A stretch of 64,000 bases of DNA, taken from assembly GCA_900539715.1 (NCBI GenBank), contig UQDA01000005.1:1-64000 (forward strand), written 5' to 3'. Each line of letters opens with the position of its first letter. Within the stretch, counting starts at the first letter, position 1. This document shows, piece after piece, positions 60,916-64,000 of this stretch. The notes below the pieces were generated by a model. It did no database searches, was not told the origin of the DNA, and saw only the letters and a list, made by a program, of their open reading frames with translations. A program made the translations under genes and the position numbers. Source of the stretch: an uncultured Lachnospiraceae bacterium (lineage in GTDB: Bacteria; Bacillota; Clostridia; Lachnospirales; Lachnospiraceae).

Positions 60916-63900
60916 TCTGAAAAAAATCCTTGTCATCGGTTCCGGACCGATCGTGATCGGTCAGGCGGCAGAGTTTGACTATGCGGGAACGCAGGCATGT
61001 CTTGCCCTGAAGGAAGAAGGATATGAAGTCGTGCTGTGTAATTCCAACCCGGCGACGATCATGACAGACGCCTACGTTGCGGATAAGGTATATATGGAGC
61101 CGTTGACGCTGGAATATGTGGCAAAAATCGTCCGCCATGAGCGTCCCGATGCAATCGTTCCGGGAATCGGCGGACAGACAGGGCTGAATCTTGCGATGCA
61201 GCTGGAGAAGAAGGGGATTTTAAAGGAATGTCGGACAGAGCTTTTGGGAACCGGAAGCGAGAGCATTGAGCGGGCGGAGGACAGGGAGCTTTTTAAGGAG
61301 CTTTGTGAAAGCCTGGGAGAGCCGGTGCTTCCTTCTGTTGTGGCAAATACGGTGGAAGAGGCCGCAGAGGCTGCAGAGCGCATCGGTTATCCGGTGGTGC
61401 TGCGTCCGGCCTTTACGCTGGGAGGGACCGGGGGAGGCTTTGCGGACAATGAGGCAGAGTTTTTGGAGCTGATCCACAATGCGCTTGCCCTGTCGCCGGT
61501 GCATCAGGTCTTGATCGAAAAAAGCGTAAAGGGATTTAAGGAGATTGAATATGAGGTCATCCGCGATGCCAATGACACGGCTATCGTGGTCTGCAATATG
61601 GAAAATCTGGATCCTGTGGGAATCCATACAGGAGACTCCATAGTAGTCTGCCCGTCCCAGACATTGTGCAATAAGGAATATCAGATGCTGCGGGACAGCG
61701 CTCTGAAGATCATCCGTGCCCTGAAGGTAGAGGGCGGCTGTAATGTACAATTTGCATTGGATCCACACTCCTTTCAGTATTATCTGATCGAGGTAAATCC
61801 GAGGGTTTCCCGGTCGTCTGCGCTGGCGTCCAAGGCAAGCGGCTATCCGATCGCGAGAGTATCGGCAAAAATCAGTGTGGGAATGACGCTGGATGAGATC
61901 ATGCTGGTAAATACGCCGGCGGCCTTTGAACCTGCGCTGGATTATGTAGTAACCAAAATGCCGCGCTTTCCCTTTGATAAATTTACGGATGCAAACCAGC
62001 AGCTGGGCACGCAGATGAAGGCGACCGGAGAAGTTATGAGTGTGGGAAGGACATTTGAGGAAAGTCTTCTGAAGGCTGTCCGGTCTCTGGAAACGGGCGT
62101 TAGCCACCTGTATATGGAAAAATTTGAAAAAGAGGACAGGGAAGCCCTGATGGAATATATCCGTATCGGTACGGATGACAGGATATTTGCCATTGCCAGC
62201 CTGCTCCGGATGGGGGAACCGGTGTCGTCGATTGCAGGGCAGACGTGTATCGACCGATTTTTTCTGGACAAAATAAAAAAAATCATCGACATGGAGAAGG
62301 AGCTGAAAGCCTGTATCGGAGACAGAAGGCTTTTATATGAGGCAAAGAGAACCGGCTTTCTGGACCGGACGATTGCGGCGCTGTGGGATATGACGGAGAC
62401 GGAGGTATATGAAATGAGAAAAAGCTCCGGGATACTTCCTGTCTATAAGATGATTGATACGTGCGCGTCTGAATTTGAAAGCTATGTTCCGTATTTTTAC
62501 TCCACCTATGAGGAGGAAAACGAATCTGTCATAGAAGACAGAAAGAAGATCGTTGTGCTTGGCTCCGGTCCGATCCGTATCGGACAGGGAGTGGAATTTG
62601 ATTATTCCACCGTACATGCAGTTAAGACGATCAAAGAAGCCGGATATGAGGCGATCATTATCAATAATAATCCGGAAACGGTATCTACTGATTACACCAC
62701 ATCGGACAAGCTGTATTTTGAACCCCTGTGCGTGGAAGATGTGATGAATGTGATCGAAATGGAAAAACCGGAGGGCGTCATAGCCTCGCTGGGAGGACAG
62801 ACAGCCATCAATCTGGCAAAGCCGTTGGAGGAAAGAGGCGTAAAGCTGATCGGTACCGGTTGTGCGGCAATCGAAAAAGCGGAGAACAGAGATGCCTTCG
62901 AGAGACTGCTGTCGCAGCTGAAAATCCCGCAGCCGAAGGGGCAGGCCGTAACAAATATTGAAGATGGCGTCAGGGCGGCGGAGGAGATCGGATATCCGGT
63001 GCTGGTACGTCCGAGCTTTGTCCTTGGAGGAAGAGCCATGCAGATCGTGGCAAAGCAGGAGCAGCTGCGGCATTATCTGAAAACAGCGGTGGAGATTGAT
63101 GAGGACAAGCCGGTACTGGTAGATCATTATATTTGCGGACGGGAGGTGGAGATCGATGCCGTCTGCGATGGAAAAGACGTTTTTGTGCCGGGAATCATGG
63201 AACTGGTAGAGCGGACGGGAGTCCATTCCGGGGATTCCATCAGTGTGTACCCGGCCTTCAGCATTTCGGAAAAGGTAAAAGAAACGATACTGGACTATGC
63301 CGGAAAGCTGGGGATCGGCATTGGAATTGTGGGACTATACAATATACAGTTTATTGTGGATAAGGAAGAAAACGTATATATTATAGAGGTAAACCCGCGC
63401 TCCTCCAGAACGGTTCCGTTTTTGTCGAAGGCAACCGGTTATCCGTTGGCTGACATTGCGACAAAGGTAATTCTCGGAAGGACGCTGAAGGAGCAGGGAA
63501 TCACGTGCATTTACCCGGAAGAAAAGGACTGGTGGTATGTGAAGGTACCGGCATTTTCTTTTTCCAAGCTAAAGGGAATGGATGCGTATCTTTCTCCGGA
63601 AATGAAATCGACAGGAGAGGCGATCGGGTATGACAGAAAGCTGCACAGGGCGATGTATAAAGCGATGATCGCATCAGGCATCCGAGTACAAAACTACGGA
63701 ACCGTTATCGTGACGCTTGCAGACGAGGATAAGGAAGAGGCGGTTCCGCTGATCCGGCGCTTTTACGATATGGGATTTAATATAGAAGCGACATCCCTGA
63801 CAGCAGACACGCTGAAAAAGCACGGCATTCGTACAAAAACGCTGGGGAAGCCGTCGGAGGGGAGCACTGAAATACTGGATGCCATACGCGCAGGCTATGT

Positions 63901-64000
63901 CAGCTATGTGATCAATACCCGCGCAATCCTTTCGGGCGTTCATTATGAGGATGGGATCGCTATCCGAAGCGCGGCGGCCCAGAACAACATCACGATGTTT
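60899..64000 (+). CDS. carB: Carbamoyl-phosphate synthase large subunit, 3' end outside window
   Basis: The synthetase subunit. ATG 60899 begins '[20 protein letters not shown]' and 1034 codons are present of about 1070, so only the last part of the allosteric MGS domain is missing. The two homologous ATP-grasp halves each begin with such a 'GSGPI.IGQ' motif, at residue 14 and near residue 557, and '[11 protein letters not shown]' marks the second ATP site. Overlap with carA implies coupled translation. A start past 60899 would cut the first Rossmann strand. No frame break was noticed. Confidence 0.95.
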   Translation, partial: MAKRTDLKKILVIGSGPIVIGQAAEFDYAGTQACLALKEEGYEVVLCNSNPATIMTDAYVADKVYMEPLTLEYVAKIVRHERPDAIVPGIGGQTGLNLAMQLEKKGILKECRTELLGTGSESIERAEDRELFKELCESLGEPVLPSVVANTVEEAAEAAERIGYPVVLRPAFTLGGTGGGFADNEAEFLELIHNALALSPVHQVLIEKSVKGFKEIEYEVIRDANDTAIVVCNMENLDPVGIHTGDSIVVCPSQTLCNKEYQMLRDSALKIIRALKVEGGCNVQFALDPHSFQYYLIEVNPRVSRSSALASKASGYPIARVSAKISVGMTLDEIMLVNTPAAFEPALDYVVTKMPRFPFDKFTDANQQLGTQMKATGEVMSVGRTFEESLLKAVRSLETGVSHLYMEKFEKEDREALMEYIRIGTDDRIFAIASLLRMGEPVSSIAGQTCIDRFFLDKIKKIIDMEKELKACIGDRRLLYEAKRTGFLDRTIAALWDMTETEVYEMRKSSGILPVYKMIDTCASEFESYVPYFYSTYEEENESVIEDRKKIVVLGSGPIRIGQGVEFDYSTVHAVKTIKEAGYEAIIINNNPETVSTDYTTSDKLYFEPLCVEDVMNVIEMEKPEGVIASLGGQTAINLAKPLEERGVKLIGTGCAAIEKAENRDAFERLLSQLKIPQPKGQAVTNIEDGVRAAEEIGYPVLVRPSFVLGGRAMQIVAKQEQLRHYLKTAVEIDEDKPVLVDHYICGREVEIDAVCDGKDVFVPGIMELVERTGVHSGDSISVYPAFSISEKVKETILDYAGKLGIGIGIVGLYNIQFIVDKEENVYIIEVNPRSSRTVPFLSKATGYPLADIATKVILGRTLKEQGITCIYPEEKDWWYVKVPAFSFSKLKGMDAYLSPEMKSTGEAIGYDRKLHRAMYKAMIASGIRVQNYGTVIVTLADEDKEEAVPLIRRFYDMGFNIEATSLTADTLKKHGIRTKTLGKPSEGSTEILDAIRAGYVSYVINTRAILSGVHYEDGIAIRSAAAQNNITMF

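Overview
The window looks like chromosome of an anaerobic, gut-type Bacillota, most likely a member of Lachnospiraceae. The evidence is clostridial-type gene content: class III glutamine synthetase, GalT class II, a TSCPD protein, DUF5702/TadE pseudopilins, a radical-SAM DUF4080 protein and 4Fe-4S-type PurF. Shine-Dalgarno sites are strong AGGAGG-type, coding GC is intermediate, and ATGA start/stop overlaps are frequent. No rRNA, tRNA or CRISPR array was seen.

Region 1 (1-13.8 kb) is accessory DNA. A GC-rich DUF4261 gene runs off the left edge. It is followed by an AT-rich mobile element: XRE repressor plus ImmA-type protease, divergent from a Y-family polymerase operon that also encodes an ArpU-like regulator and a LexA DNA-binding-domain-only protein; a sigma-like gene behind an elaborate leader; a MazF-like toxin; a resolvase-like protein lacking its serine; three tandem tyrosine recombinases; and three TnpC-like (DUF6262-type) proteins. 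The recombination module resembles Tn554 and RIT elements. Its right end abuts the 3' end of a Flp pilin gene, so the element appears to have split a tad pilus locus.

Region 2 (13.75-19.4 kb) is the rest of that tad locus (flp remnant, DUF5702 protein, two TadE-like proteins, prepilin peptidase, FHA protein), then a rhomboid protease and a HIT protein. Region 3 (19.5-45.5 kb) is mostly housekeeping: murG, TSCPD protein, pgi, HxlR regulator, a copA with a fused CopZ-like domain, pstSCAB-phoU behind a good Pho box, galK-galT, an LprI-like lipoprotein, an autoinhibited Fic protein, a radical SAM protein, nth, an exonuclease, VanW, a HypE/AIR-synthase-like protein, an Lrp regulator with an aminotransferase, and trmL. 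Two short repeat elements and two gene remnants lie between them.

Region 4 (45.5-64 kb) is the most striking part. Two divergent operons share one promoter region and are almost entirely devoted to glutamine. Leftward are a three-piece split glutamate synthase, a short glutamine synthetase and an ANTAR antiterminator. Rightward are glnN, asnB, pyrG, glmS, purF, carA and carB, that is, glutamine synthesis followed by six genes for glutamine-dependent amidotransferases with short or no gaps and no terminator seen between them. Both leaders contain intrinsic terminators that share a short motif. This suggests that one ANTAR protein controls nitrogen flow into Asn, CTP, amino sugars, purines, carbamoyl phosphate and glutamate by antitermination. 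carB is cut by the right edge.
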